Shown here piece after piece: positions 17,833 through 27,832 of a DNA stretch of 64,000 nt; positions within the stretch are counted from its first letter, which is position 1, and every line of letters starts with the position of its first letter. Where the stretch lies: the NCBI RefSeq assembly GCF_026410195.1, contig NZ_JAPMLM010000054.1:1-64000 (forward strand), given 5' to 3'. Under the pieces are notes generated by a model. That model saw nothing but the letters and a program-made list of their open reading frames with translations, did no database searches and was not told the DNA's origin. Position numbers and translations under genes: made by a program. The DNA comes from Xanthomarina sp. F2636L. GTDB taxonomy: Bacteria > Bacteroidota > Bacteroidia > Flavobacteriales > Flavobacteriaceae.

Positions 17833-19743
17833 TTATTTTATCATCTCGTAACTGCGTTTAATAAACTCGCTTAATTCTTTCCCTTTAAGCAATCCTTGAG
17901 ACAATCTGGCTAAATCTAAACTTTGCGTAATTAAACGTTCTTGTTTCTTTTTAGTTTTAGTAGCTAAAATGTCACTTACTAAATCAGAATTTGTGTTTAC
18001 AACCAAGTTGTACATGTCTGGCATGTTACCCATTCCAAACATTCCCCCACCGCCAGTTTGTTGCATTTCTTTCATTCTACGCATAAACTCCGGTTGGGTA
18101 ATCATAAACGGAGTAGAAGAACTATCCATAGTTTCTAATTGTACAGAGAACTTTTCAGCAGGAATTACTTCTTTTAAAAGTGTTTCTAGCTCTGTTTTTT
18201 GCTCGTCTGTTAATTTAGAAATCTTAGTGTCTTCTTTCTTAATTAAATTATCTACGTGATCTGCATCTACTCTGGCAAACGTAATATTCTCTTTAGTAGA
18301 CTCTAATTTCTGCATTAAATGACTAATAATTGGAGAATCTAATAATAAAACTTCGTAACCTTTAGCCTTAGCAGCTTCTATATAACTGTGTTGAGAATCT
18401 TCATTTGAAGCATAAAGAAGTACTAATTTTCCATCTTTATCTGTTTGATTGGCTTTTACTTTATTGAAAAGCTCCTCATAGGTATAATAGGTTCCATCAA
18501 CTGTCGGATATAAAGCAAAAGCATCTGCTTTTTCAAAGAATTTATCTTCTGAAAGCATACCATACTCAATCACTATTTTTATATCATTCCATTTTGCTTC
18601 AAAATCTTCTCTATTTTCATTAAATAAAGATTTTAATTTGTCTGCAACTTTTCTCGTGATATAAGATGAAATCTTTTTAACAGCACCATCAGCTTGTAAA
18701 TAAGAACGAGATACGTTTAGTGGAATGTCTGGCGAATCAATAACACCACGTAACATGGTTAAAAATTCTGGAACAATTCCTTCTACGTTATCTGTAACAT
18801 ATACCTGATTTTGGTATAATTGAATTTTGTCTTTCTGAAGATTTAAATCGTTTGTCATTTTTGGAAAATACAAGATTCCTGTTAAATTAAACGGATAATC
18901 AACATTTAAATGAATGTGAAATAAAGGCTCTTCAAATTGCATTGGATACAATTCTCTGTAGAAATTTTTATAATCTTTGTCTTCTAAATCTGCTGGTTGT
19001 TTGGTCCAAGCAGGATTTGGATTGTTAATGATATTATCTACAGTAATTTGTTTATGCGGCTCTGTAGTTTCCTTGCCGTCTTTGTCTTTAGTTGTTTTAG
19101 GTGTAAAATCTGGATCGTTTACTTCTTTAGTTCCAAATTTAATTGGAATAGGCATAAATTTGTTATACTTAATAAGCAATTCGTTAATTCTAGCCTCTTC
19201 TAAAAACTCTGTAGAATCTTCAGCTATATGAAGAATGATTTCTGTTCCTCTATCCGTTTTATCATGAGCTTCTAAAGTAAACTCAGGACTTCCGTCACAT
19301 GTCCAATGCGCTGCCGGTTCATCTTTAAAAGATTTGGTTATAATTTCTACTTTTTCTGCAACCATAAAAGCTGAGTAAAAACCAAGACCAAAATGACCGA
19401 TAATTCCAGAGTCTTTTCCAGAATCTTTATATTTATCTAGAAATTCTTCTGCGCCAGAAAATGCAATCTGGTTGATGTATTTTTCAACTTCATCAGCTGT
19501 CATTCCTAAACCTTGATCGATTATATGAAGTTTTTTACCTTCTTTATCGATTTTAATTTCAATTTTCGGATTACCATATTCAACCGAAGCTTCGCCAATA
19601 CTTGTTAAATGTTTCAGCTTTAAAGTGGCATCTGTAGCGTTACTAATTAACTCACGTAAAAAGATTTCGTGATCGCTATACAGGAATTTTTTAATTAATG
19701 GGAAGATATTTTCTACCGAAACATTAATATTTCCTTTTGTCAT
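17833..19743 (-). CDS. htpG: Molecular chaperone HtpG (Hsp90)
   Basis: The 636-residue protein has the GHKL ATPase start with Glu31 and NATDA (35-39), then DQGLGM and HFGLGFYSAFMV, the middle domain containing SRSYLQ, and a C-terminal dimerisation domain. It assists folding of client proteins in the cytoplasm in an ATP-dependent cycle. The length is normal for bacteria. It is monocistronic; a small palindromic repeat lies just upstream of its start. Confidence 0.97.
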   Translation of the reverse strand: MTKGNINVSVENIFPLIKKFLYSDHEIFLRELISNATDATLKLKHLTSIGEASVEYGNPKIEIKIDKEGKKLHIIDQGLGMTADEVEKYINQIAFSGAEEFLDKYKDSGKDSGIIGHFGLGFYSAFMVAEKVEIITKSFKDEPAAHWTCDGSPEFTLEAHDKTDRGTEIILHIAEDSTEFLEEARINELLIKYNKFMPIPIKFGTKEVNDPDFTPKTTKDKDGKETTEPHKQITVDNIINNPNPAWTKQPADLEDKDYKNFYRELYPMQFEEPLFHIHLNVDYPFNLTGILYFPKMTNDLNLQKDKIQLYQNQVYVTDNVEGIVPEFLTMLRGVIDSPDIPLNVSRSYLQADGAVKKISSYITRKVADKLKSLFNENREDFEAKWNDIKIVIEYGMLSEDKFFEKADAFALYPTVDGTYYTYEELFNKVKANQTDKDGKLVLLYASNEDSQHSYIEAAKAKGYEVLLLDSPIISHLMQKLESTKENITFARVDADHVDNLIKKEDTKISKLTDEQKTELETLLKEVIPAEKFSVQLETMDSSSTPFMITQPEFMRRMKEMQQTGGGGMFGMGNMPDMYNLVVNTNSDLVSDILATKTKKKQERLITQSLDLARLSQGLLKGKELSEFIKRSYEMIK

Positions 19744-19757
19744 AATTTAATTTATTT

Positions 19758-19785
19758 ATCATTCCTTCCAAGAAAGGAATCTTAT
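19758..19785. repeat. Small palindromic intergenic repeat
   Basis: ATTCCTT and AAGGAAT form a 7-base stem around CCAAGA, followed by CTTAT. It shares CATTCCTT...AAGGAATCTTA with the copy near 21.62 kb. Confidence 0.6.
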
Positions 19786-19968
19786 TAATAATATGTTTAT
19801 TTCTAATGATTTTACTAAGTCAACAAAAATGCCAAGTGTTAAAAAGTGACAAACTGACACGATGATTAACGATTGGCAATTTTAGATTGTTAATTTTTCG
19901 ATTTCTTATTCTCACATCTAAAAGAGGTAGAGGTATTATTGTATATTTAGTTTTTAAAATATTCCAAT

Positions 19969-21537
19969 GTGAAATTAGATTACGATTATGTTATTATAGG
20001 AAGTGGTTTTGGAGGGTCTGTATCTGCTTTAAGACTTTCTGAAAAAGGTTATAAAGTCCTAGTTATTGAAAAGGGAAAATGGTTTCAAGACAAAGATTTT
20101 CCGAAAACAAATTGGAACCTGAAAAAATGGCTTTGGGAGCCAAAAGCACATCTACACGGGTTTTTTAAAATGACTTTTTTAAATCACGTTACGGTACTCT
20201 CTGGTGTTGGTGTTGGAGGAGGCTCTTTGATTTATGCCAATACTTTGCCAGTTCCTAAAAAGGATTTTTTTAACACTGGAAGTTGGGCTAATCTAAATGA
20301 TTGGGAAAACGAATTAAAGCCTTTTTACAATACGGCATATAAAATGCTGGGAGCAGCCACAAATCCGAAATTATATGAATCTGATTTACTGATAAAAGAT
20401 TTAGCTAAAGATATTGGAAAAGAAGCTCATTTTGAAGCAACTAAAGTGGCCGTATATTTTGGAGAAGCTGGTAAGAAAGTGGCAGATCCTTATTTTAATG
20501 GAAAAGGTCCGGATAGAACAGGCTGCGTATTTTGTGGTGCTTGTATGACGGGGTGTAGATATAATGCTAAAAATACCTTGGACAAGAACTATTTGTATTT
20601 AGCACAACAATTAGGTGCTGAAATTATTGCAGAAAAAGAAGTTTTTAATGTCTCTGTTTTAAAAAGTAAAGATGGTTCAGAAGGTTATAAAATAGATTAT
20701 AAATCCAGTATTGGTGAAAAGAATAAAACAAGTATTACAACCAAAGGTGTTATTTTTTCTGGAGGCGTAATGGGAACGGTCCCTTTATTATTGAAGTTAA
20801 AAGAAACTACTTTGCCTAACTTGTCTGCTGCTGTTGGAAAAAACATCCGTACCAATAATGAATCCTTGTTATTAATAACTTCCACAGATAAGAACCCGAA
20901 AGATTACTCCAAAGGGATTGCCATAGGTTCTATTTTACATACAGATAAAAACAGTCATTTGGAGCCAGTCAGGTATGGTGAAGGTTCGAGTTTTTCTAAA
21001 GCTTTAACCATGCCAACAATTCATAATAAATTTGTGATTTTTAGATTATTTGGAATTATAGGTCTGTTTTTTAAACAGCCAACACGTTTTTTTAAAACTA
21101 TCTTTTCAAAAAAATATGCTCAGAGAACAACCATTCTTTTGTTTATGCAAACTTTGGATAGTACGTTACAGATAAAATTAGGCAAGTTTACCAAAATGAA
21201 AACGGTTAAAGAATCTGGGCCAAAGCCAAATGCATTTATTCCTGAAGCCATGGAGTTAGGGGAAAAAGTAGGAAAAAAGGTGAATGGGATTCCGTATGCA
21301 AACTTTACAGATGCTTTGTTAGGAACACCCACAACAGCTCATATTTTGGGTGGAGCCGTTATGGCTGAAGATGATTCAAAAGGAGTGATTGATAAACATA
21401 ATAAGGTGTTTGGTTATAAAAATATGTTGGTCTGCGATGGCTCGATGATTTCTGCAAATCCAGGTGTAAACCCATCTTTATCTATTACAGCAATTTCTGA
21501 ACATGCCATGAGTAAAATAGAAGTAAAAAAAGGATAG
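19969..21537 (+). CDS. GMC family oxidoreductase (cholesterol oxidase-like), FAD-dependent
   Basis: The N-terminus DYVIIGSGFGGSVSALRL contains the FAD-binding GxGxxG (11-16). A cysteine-rich segment CVFCGACMTGCRYNAKNTL is typical of the cholesterol-oxidase-like GMC branch in bacteria, and the C-terminus has NPGVNPSLSITA. It probably oxidises an alcohol or sterol-like substrate, which is unknown. Translation should start at GTG 19969, because this codon begins the conserved strand and the ATG two bases earlier is out of frame. There is no signal peptide. Confidence 0.9.
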   Translation: MKLDYDYVIIGSGFGGSVSALRLSEKGYKVLVIEKGKWFQDKDFPKTNWNLKKWLWEPKAHLHGFFKMTFLNHVTVLSGVGVGGGSLIYANTLPVPKKDFFNTGSWANLNDWENELKPFYNTAYKMLGAATNPKLYESDLLIKDLAKDIGKEAHFEATKVAVYFGEAGKKVADPYFNGKGPDRTGCVFCGACMTGCRYNAKNTLDKNYLYLAQQLGAEIIAEKEVFNVSVLKSKDGSEGYKIDYKSSIGEKNKTSITTKGVIFSGGVMGTVPLLLKLKETTLPNLSAAVGKNIRTNNESLLLITSTDKNPKDYSKGIAIGSILHTDKNSHLEPVRYGEGSSFSKALTMPTIHNKFVIFRLFGIIGLFFKQPTRFFKTIFSKKYAQRTTILLFMQTLDSTLQIKLGKFTKMKTVKESGPKPNAFIPEAMELGEKVGKKVNGIPYANFTDALLGTPTTAHILGGAVMAEDDSKGVIDKHNKVFGYKNMLVCDGSMISANPGVNPSLSITAISEHAMSKIEVKKG

Positions 21538-21613
21538 TAAAATAAAATGTTTCATTGATATCGTCGAATCTTTGAATTCAGAATGAAGCGATGAATTTTT
21601 AAAATTTAAAATT

Positions 21614-21680
21614 GTCATTCCTTCGAAAGAAGGAATCTTATTTGATGAATATTAGATTTCTTACGACATTCGAAATGACA
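21614..21680. repeat. Composite palindromic intergenic repeat
   Basis: TGTCATTCCTTCGAAAGAAG GAATCT is followed after about 15 bases by AGATTTC...TTCGAAATGACA, which is roughly its reverse complement. The left half alone resembles the repeats at 5628 and 19758, so those may be half elements of this longer unit. Confidence 0.6.
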
Positions 21681-21703
21681 AAAATTAGCTAATAGGATGA
21701 TAT

Positions 21704-21732
21704 AAAAAAAACCACCAAATAGGTGGTTTTTT
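21704..21732. terminator. Bidirectional terminator (ACCACC hairpin)
   Basis: An A tract plus ACCACC pairs with GGTGGT plus a T tract around AAATA. It lies between the convergent GMC oxidoreductase and S9 peptidase genes. Confidence 0.9.
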
Positions 21733-21753
21733 ATTCTTATTAATTATAAGTTG

Positions 21754-24198
21754 TTAATTAGTTTCAGATTCAGATTCAGATTCAGTTTCTGGTCTGTTTT
21801 TTACATTGTTTTCAAGCCATTCATCTTGTTCCCAAAGCATGTGTAGAATAGACTCTTTGGCAGCGTAACCATGACTTTCCTTTGGAAGCATCACTAATCT
21901 AACTGGAGCTCCTAAACCTTTTAAAGCATTAAAATAGCGCTCACTTTGCAACGGATAGGTTCCAGAATTATTATCTGCTTCTCCATGAATTAAAAGCATT
22001 GGAGTCTTCATAGTATCTGCATGCATAAAAGGAGACATATTATAATAAATCTCTGGTGCTTCCCAATAATTACGCTCTTCACTTTGGAAACCAAAAGGCG
22101 TTAAAGTTCTATTATAAGCGCCACTTCTGGCTATTCCAGCTGCAAATAAGTTGGAATGAGATAATAAATTGGCTGTCATAAAAGCACCATAACTATGTCC
22201 TCCAACAGCTACTTTGTTTCTGTCGATATAACCTAATGCATCTACGGCATCTATGGCTGCTTTTGCATTAGATACTAATTGCGCGATAAAGGTGTCGTTT
22301 GGTTCTTCGTCTCCTTCACCAACAATTGGAAAAGAGGCATCATCTAAAACCACATAGCCCCTGGTTACCCAGTAAATTGGAGAACCATAATAAGGATAGG
22401 TAAACTCATTAGAACTTTTGGTGTTTTGTCCGGCACTGCTCTTGTCTTTAAATTCTTGCGGATAGGCCCACATAATCATCGGATATTTTTCTCCTACCTT
22501 ATAATCAGTAGGTAAATAAAGTGTTCCTGTTAACTCTAAGCCATCAGCACGGTTGTATTTAATGACTTCTTTTTTAACATCTTGAATGCTTTTAAACGGA
22601 TTGTCAAATTGCGTTAAGGGTTGTAATCCAATACGCTTTTTTATGTTTCTTATGTAATAGTTTGGATATTCATTTTTAGATTCAATTCTTACAATAAATT
22701 CGCCTTGTTTCGCATTTAAAGCCATGGAAATATCTTCCACTTGGTCGGTTAATGTTGAATGGTACAATCTGGTAGTTTTTAGAGTCTCTAGGTTTATTTC
22801 GTCTATAAAAGGAAACTTTCCAGCCTCGCTATAACCATCTCCAACTAAATAGGCCTTGTTTTTATCTAAGTCTAAAACAGTCTCATCATAATCGTTTTTG
22901 GTAGAGACAAAATTCCCGGGATTGCTATAGACATCTTGGTAATTTCTATCGAAAACAACTTTAGGTTTTTGTTTGTTATCTGAAGGATTGAATAAATAGG
23001 TTCTTGTATTTCTAGTATTCCACCAATAATCGTGAGCAATGGCCGTTTCGTCATTTCCCCATTGAATATATCTAAAGCGGTCTTTGGTTTTTAAAAGGGA
23101 AGTCGCTTTTCCAGTAAATGGAGCTGTTTGTTGAAAGACTTCGTCTCTAAAAGGGACTTCTTTTTCAGGATCTCCTCCATCTAAAGCTTCTGTCCAAACA
23201 AGGGTTGCAGGCTTATCGTTTCTCCAAGTTACATCTCTTTTTCCAGTTCTTTCAGCCATAAAACCTTTTGGTAAATCCTCAATTAAGGGAACTTCTAAAA
23301 AGGTGCTTACAAAATCGCCATTGGCTTTATAAATAGTGGTTGTTGAAGGGAATCTGTAATAAGGAACCAAATAAGAAAAAGGTCTTTTTATGGTGGTAAC
23401 CATCACATAGTTTCCATCAGGTGAGAATGAAGTGTTCCGATACATGTCGCTTTTTTTCCAAAGCTTGGAACTTCCATCAATATTGATTTTATAAAGCTCA
23501 GCTTGTGTTAAGACTTCAAAATTATACTCGTCGTTTTTATTTTTAAGTAAATCTTGATAGGTTCTGTTTTGTGCCTCTACACCAGCTTCACTTATAGAGA
23601 TTGTTGGTCCGGTAGGGATAGCTTCTTTGGCATCTATTAAGGCTTTTCTGTTAGTGGGAAGTGTTCTTACCAAAAGAGATTTACTGTCTTTAAACCAAGT
23701 AAATGGTCTTCCCGTGTTGGCATTTAAATTTGGCTGACTAATTTTAGTAGCTAGGGCATTATTAATGTCTAAAACCCAAAGTTCAACACCAGACGTTACC
23801 GTATTTGTAAAAGCCATATAGGCTTGGTTTGGCGACCAGGAAAAATTGGCAAAACGACCATTTTCTGGCAAGCCTCTAACATTTATCTCTTGAGCATCTG
23901 TTCCTTTTTTAACTTTTAAATCGATATAATATCTGGTTCTGCTACCAATATTTGTTACAGGATTGATACGCAAGCCTCCCAAACGCATTTCTGTTTCAGA
24001 AAGTTCTTCAATGCTTTTGTAATTACTTCTATAAAGAAAGACAATGTTATTTCCTTGTCTATCTATTTGAATGCTAGGAGCCAAAGGCGCTTCGGCTAAT
24101 TCCAAAATATTTTGATGAGGTTTTTGATACGTCAGGTTTTCTTGTCCGAAACTTAAAAAAGTAACAAACAAAAACAGACTAAGTAAAGATGTTTTCAT
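21754..24198 (-). CDS. Exported S9 family prolyl oligopeptidase-like peptidase
   Basis: The 814-residue protein has a signal peptide ending FLSFGQ, an N-terminal beta-propeller-like region (about 30-560) and a C-terminal alpha/beta-hydrolase domain. The triad is readable as Ser669 in GGHSYGAF, Asp742 in HGEADNN and His776 in KESHGYA. The layout and length match the glutamyl-endopeptidase-like S9 group of Bacteroidota and plant chloroplasts. The C-terminus is a short Glu/Ser repeat (ETESESESETN) with no sorting domain. It probably degrades peptides in the periplasm. Confidence 0.92.
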   Translation of the reverse strand: MKTSLLSLFLFVTFLSFGQENLTYQKPHQNILELAEAPLAPSIQIDRQGNNIVFLYRSNYKSIEELSETEMRLGGLRINPVTNIGSRTRYYIDLKVKKGTDAQEINVRGLPENGRFANFSWSPNQAYMAFTNTVTSGVELWVLDINNALATKISQPNLNANTGRPFTWFKDSKSLLVRTLPTNRKALIDAKEAIPTGPTISISEAGVEAQNRTYQDLLKNKNDEYNFEVLTQAELYKINIDGSSKLWKKSDMYRNTSFSPDGNYVMVTTIKRPFSYLVPYYRFPSTTTIYKANGDFVSTFLEVPLIEDLPKGFMAERTGKRDVTWRNDKPATLVWTEALDGGDPEKEVPFRDEVFQQTAPFTGKATSLLKTKDRFRYIQWGNDETAIAHDYWWNTRNTRTYLFNPSDNKQKPKVVFDRNYQDVYSNPGNFVSTKNDYDETVLDLDKNKAYLVGDGYSEAGKFPFIDEINLETLKTTRLYHSTLTDQVEDISMALNAKQGEFIVRIESKNEYPNYYIRNIKKRIGLQPLTQFDNPFKSIQDVKKEVIKYNRADGLELTGTLYLPTDYKVGEKYPMIMWAYPQEFKDKSSAGQNTKSSNEFTYPYYGSPIYWVTRGYVVLDDASFPIVGEGDEEPNDTFIAQLVSNAKAAIDAVDALGYIDRNKVAVGGHSYGAFMTANLLSHSNLFAAGIARSGAYNRTLTPFGFQSEERNYWEAPEIYYNMSPFMHADTMKTPMLLIHGEADNNSGTYPLQSERYFNALKGLGAPVRLVMLPKESHGYAAKESILHMLWEQDEWLENNVKNRPETESESESETN

Positions 24199-24371
24199 GT
24201 GGTTTATGTTTTGAATCTTAAAACTACTAAAACTTAAATATGAAATTACTAAAGCCTTGTTAAAAATTATACACTTTTGTGAAATTCATATTTTAAGAAT
24301 TAAAAATTATAAGAATGCTATTTTTAATGTTTAAATTGCGAGTCTGATTAAACGACTAAAAACACATATTT

Positions 24372-25382
24372 ATGTATAATTCAAAAATTATTGGTTTAGG
24401 AAAATATGTTCCCGATAATGTGGTAACCAACGACGATTTGTCAAAAATGATGGATACTAATGATGCATGGATTCAAGAGCGTACTGGAATTAAAGAAAGA
24501 CGTTGGGTAAAACCAGGATCTGAAGACACTACATCTGTTATGGGTCTAAAAGCAGCTAAAGTTGCTATTGAACGTGCTGGGATTGATAAAAACGAAATAG
24601 ATTTTATAGTTTTTGCAACTCTAAGTCCAGATTATTATTTTCCAGGGCCAGGTGTGTTTATTCAAAAAGAACTAGACATAAAAACAGTTGGAGCTCTTGA
24701 TGTTCGTAACCAATGTTCTGGTTTTGTTTATGCCTTATCTGTTGCAGATAATTTTATAAAAACAGGGATGTATAAAACAGTACTTGTTATTGGTAGTGAA
24801 TTGCATTCTCATGGTTTAGACAAAACAGATAGAGGTAGAGGAGTTTCCGTTATATTTGGAGATGGAGCAGGGGCAGCTGTTTTAACGAGAGAAGAAAATA
24901 ATTCTAAGGGGATTCTATCTACGCATTTACATTCTCAAGGTGAATATGCTGAAGAATTGGTAGTTAAAGCACCAGGAATGGGAACCCGTTGGGTAACCGA
25001 TATTATTGCTGAAAATAATCCAGATGACGAAAGTTTCTTTCCTTATATGAATGGACAATTTGTATTTAAAAATGCGGTGGTTCGTTTTAGTGAAGTAATT
25101 AATGAAGGGTTAGAAAAAAATAAGTTGAAGGTGGATGATATTGATATGCTAATTCCGCATCAAGCCAATTTACGAATTGCACAATTTATTCAGAAAAAAT
25201 TTAGATTGTCAGACAATCAAGTGTTTAATAACATTCAGAAATATGGAAATACAACTGCAGCGTCTATTCCTATTGCTTTAACTGAAGCTTGGGAGGAAGG
25301 AAAAATTAAAGAAGGAGATACTGTGGTGCTTGCTGCTTTTGGTAGTGGTTTTACATGGGGCTCCGTAATTATTAAATGGTAA
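24372..25382 (+). CDS. fabH: 3-oxoacyl-ACP synthase III family protein
   Basis: The thiolase-fold enzyme (336 residues) has the KAS III triad: Cys115 in RNQCSGF, His263 in IPHQANLR and Asn293 in YGNTTAAS. NDAWIQERTGIKERRW is the family's N-terminal signature. It condenses an acyl-CoA primer with malonyl-ACP to begin fatty acid synthesis. No other fatty-acid gene is adjacent, so this may be a second FabH paralogue rather than the one in the fab/plsX cluster; the assignment to fabH is by family. Confidence 0.88.
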   Translation: MYNSKIIGLGKYVPDNVVTNDDLSKMMDTNDAWIQERTGIKERRWVKPGSEDTTSVMGLKAAKVAIERAGIDKNEIDFIVFATLSPDYYFPGPGVFIQKELDIKTVGALDVRNQCSGFVYALSVADNFIKTGMYKTVLVIGSELHSHGLDKTDRGRGVSVIFGDGAGAAVLTREENNSKGILSTHLHSQGEYAEELVVKAPGMGTRWVTDIIAENNPDDESFFPYMNGQFVFKNAVVRFSEVINEGLEKNKLKVDDIDMLIPHQANLRIAQFIQKKFRLSDNQVFNNIQKYGNTTAASIPIALTEAWEEGKIKEGDTVVLAAFGSGFTWGSVIIKW

Positions 25383-25458
25383 ACTCCTTTGTAAGTAGGG
25401 TTTTTGAATACAAAATCAGTATTTATATTGATTGCACAAGATATTTTAATACAAAACA

Positions 25459-25490
25459 AAAAACCCGAAACAAGTCTGTTTCGGGTTTTT
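25459..25490. terminator. Terminator hairpin after fabH
   Basis: AAAACCCGAAAC and GTTTCGGGTTTT pair around AAGTCT and are followed by T on both strands. Confidence 0.85.
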
Positions 25491-25638
25491 CTCTACTAAC
25501 CAATTTTAACTAACACTAACCATAAAAAGTTTTTACAGTTAATTTACTTAAACTTATCACTTAATACTATAGACGTAGAAAAGATGATTTTATTTCATTG
25601 AAACCTTTATTTAACTATCATTTAACAATTCAAAATCA

Positions 25639-25669
25639 AAAACCCAAAGCTTTTGGCTTTGGGTTTTCT
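25639..25669. terminator. Second terminator-like hairpin
   Basis: AAAACCCAAAGC and GCTTTGGGTTTT pair around TTTTG. No gene lies between this and the previous hairpin, so it must serve a non-coding transcript or be a duplicated element. Confidence 0.75.
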
Positions 25670-25753
25670 TAATTTAATAGCCAAACTTAACACTAACCAT
25701 CAACTATTATGTAGGCTATTAAATATATTATAAGTTCATTTTAAGAATTCTAA

Positions 25754-25785
25754 TTTTGTACTTAACTAATAGACGTCTATTTTTG
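25754..25785 (+). promoter_or_regulatory. Promoter of the CoA-binding protein gene
   Basis: TTTTG at 25754-25758 and TATTTTTG at 25778-25785 are 19 bases apart, an excellent Bacteroidota promoter match. The start codon lies 44 bases downstream. Confidence 0.7.
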
Positions 25786-25828
25786 ACTATTGTTACTTTT
25801 TTTAATAAGTATTAACACAAATTTATAT

Positions 25829-26191
25829 ATGTATAAGAAAACATTAGTGCTTGGAGCTTCTTTAAAAGCTGATAGATATTCGAATATTGCAGTCAACCGA
25901 CTAAAACAATCTGGGCATGAAGTTGTTGCTTTGGGCTTAAGAAAAGGAACAATTAATGGTGTAACCATCGACACAGATTTAATGCCTTATAAAGATATAA
26001 ACACAGTAACACTTTATTTAAACCCCAAAAATCAAGTGACTTATTACGATTATATCCTGTCTTTAAATCCGAAACGTGTTATTTTTAATCCAGGAACAGA
26101 AAACTCAGAACTCTATAATATTCTAAAAATGAATGATATCGATTTTGAAGTAGCTTGTACCTTAGTCTTACTGTCTACAAATCAGTATTAA
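25829..26191 (+). CDS. CoA-binding domain protein (YccU-like)
   Basis: The 120-residue product starts MYKKTLVLGASLKADRYSN, the Rossmann-type glycine loop of CoA_binding_2 proteins, and contains RVIFNPGTENSEL as in that family. These stand-alone domains bind CoA or a nucleotide, but their physiological role is poorly known. The start was set at the methionine before the conserved strand, and the upstream open frame overlaps the promoter. It converges with the symporter gene. Confidence 0.88.
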   Translation: MYKKTLVLGASLKADRYSNIAVNRLKQSGHEVVALGLRKGTINGVTIDTDLMPYKDINTVTLYLNPKNQVTYYDYILSLNPKRVIFNPGTENSELYNILKMNDIDFEVACTLVLLSTNQY

Positions 26192-26257
26192 TTATAAGAG
26201 GTAAAAAGAATAGCTCTATAAACGTCTTTTATTCTATAGTAATACACAGCGTAGTAC

Positions 26258-27697
26258 TTAAGCTTTTCTCTTAATCATTAGTAATCCTATGAAAGTCAAT
26301 AATCCATTTAAGATTAAGATAAAGAATCCAAATTCAAAATTAAGTTGTGCTGCACTAATCACACTTATTATATAGGATAATATTGGTGAAAGAATGGCTA
26401 TTATAGGAACTAGCTTATCCTTTATTTGCCATTTTGTAAATAGTCCAAAAGCATATAAGCCTAATAAAGGCCCGTAAGTATATCCAGCAAAAACAAAGAG
26501 TTTGGCAATTACACTTTCGTCTTTTATTACATATTTAAACGAAATAATAACAAGAATTAAAATAACTGAAAAAAGGACATGAATTTGTTTTCTTTTAGCA
26601 ACTTGTGCTTTTTCGTCTAATGTCTTTTCAATACCTAAAATATCTATACTAAAGGAGGTTGTTAAAGCGGTTAAAGCACTATCGGCACTGCTATATGCTG
26701 CAGCAATTAACCCTAAAAGGAAGAATATAAAGACACCTGTTCCTAAGTAATTTTTGGCAAGTAACGGGAATAAATCGTCTTTATGAGCATCAATTCCGTT
26801 TTGTTCTGCATACACTGTTAATAATAAGCCTAAACATAAAAATATAAAGTTAACTACCGTTAAAACAATGGTAAACCAAAACATGTTTTTTTGTGCATCT
26901 TTCAAAGTTTTACAAGTCAGGTTTTTTTGCATCATATCTTGATCCAGACCAGTCATGACAATCGCAATAAAAGCCCCAGAAATAAATTGTTTCCAAAAGT
27001 AATTACTTGATTTGAAATCGTCGAAAAAGAAGGTTTTCGATAAATCGCTATCTAATACAAATCCTAAAATATTGCCACCTGTTAAACCTAGTTCATCACT
27101 TACAAAATAGATGGTGACTCCAACAGCAATTAGCATAAACAATGTTTGTAAAGTGTCTGTCCAAACAATGGTTTTTATTCCAGATTTAAAGGTGTATAGC
27201 CAAATAAGCAACACAGTAATAATAACTGTTTGCCAAAAAGCAATCCCAATCTCATCAAACAAGATAACCTGTAAGACGTTGGCAACCAAAAACAACCTAA
27301 AACTAGCTCCAATGACTCTAGAAATCAAGAAAAATGAGGCACCAGTTTTATAGGAATAATCGCCAAAACGTTCCTCTAAGTATGTGTAAATGGATGTTAA
27401 ATTAAGTCTATAATATAAAGGGAGTAGAACTGTTCCAATCACCAAATACCCAACAATATATCCTAAAACAACCTGCATATAGCTAAATTGGGAAGCTTCA
27501 ATCCAACCTGGAACCGAAATAAAAGTAACTCCAGAAAGCGAGGCGCCAATCATTCCAAAAGCTACTAAGTACCAAGGGGATTGTTTGTTTCCTTTAAAAA
27601 AAGCATCGTTTCCAGATTTCTTTCCTGTGAAGTAGGAAATTAAAATTAAAACGCCAAAATAGCTTGTAATAAGTAGGATTATTTGAGTTGGATTCAT
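26258..27697 (-). CDS. Sodium:solute symporter (SSS family)
   Basis: The 479-residue protein has about thirteen hydrophobic helices. GMIGASLSGVTFISVPGW near the N-terminus and GLIAAAYSSADSALTALTTS in the middle are SSS signatures; the Ser/Thr residues after AAYSSADS form part of the Na2 sodium site. It imports a solute with sodium, but sugars, amino acids, carboxylates or sialic acid cannot be distinguished here. It stands alone. Confidence 0.92.
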   Translation of the reverse strand: MNPTQIILLITSYFGVLILISYFTGKKSGNDAFFKGNKQSPWYLVAFGMIGASLSGVTFISVPGWIEASQFSYMQVVLGYIVGYLVIGTVLLPLYYRLNLTSIYTYLEERFGDYSYKTGASFFLISRVIGASFRLFLVANVLQVILFDEIGIAFWQTVIITVLLIWLYTFKSGIKTIVWTDTLQTLFMLIAVGVTIYFVSDELGLTGGNILGFVLDSDLSKTFFFDDFKSSNYFWKQFISGAFIAIVMTGLDQDMMQKNLTCKTLKDAQKNMFWFTIVLTVVNFIFLCLGLLLTVYAEQNGIDAHKDDLFPLLAKNYLGTGVFIFFLLGLIAAAYSSADSALTALTTSFSIDILGIEKTLDEKAQVAKRKQIHVLFSVILILVIISFKYVIKDESVIAKLFVFAGYTYGPLLGLYAFGLFTKWQIKDKLVPIIAILSPILSYIISVISAAQLNFEFGFFILILNGLLTFIGLLMIKRKA

Positions 27698-27832
27698 AAG
27701 AATGTCTGTTTCAAGGGTTCAAATTACACGTATTATGACGCAAATTCCAAATTTTTATTTAAGAAGCTTTTTGTTGTAAAAAGAATTAGGTAAAATTAGT
27801 GTAATTTGAGGTTTAGTAGTAAATTCGCAGCT

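Larger units (their letters stand above)
25383..25828. other. Intergenic region with a duplicated hairpin-plus-box module
   Basis: No protein gene was found in these 446 bases. They hold two terminator-like hairpins, each followed about 20-25 bases later by the identical 13-mer TAACACTAACCAT (25511-25523 and 25688-25700). The second box is enclosed by a 10-base inverted repeat, TTTAATAGCC at 25673-25682 and GGCTATTAAA at 25714-25723. The arrangement suggests a duplicated structured RNA or small non-coding transcripts, on either strand. Confidence 0.5.

Noticed and set aside
21754-21800. Glu/Ser-rich end of the S9 peptidase as a possible sorting signal
   Set aside because: It is an 11-residue low-complexity tail without the T9SS domain features (PNP motif and terminal basic strand) seen in the two genuine examples.
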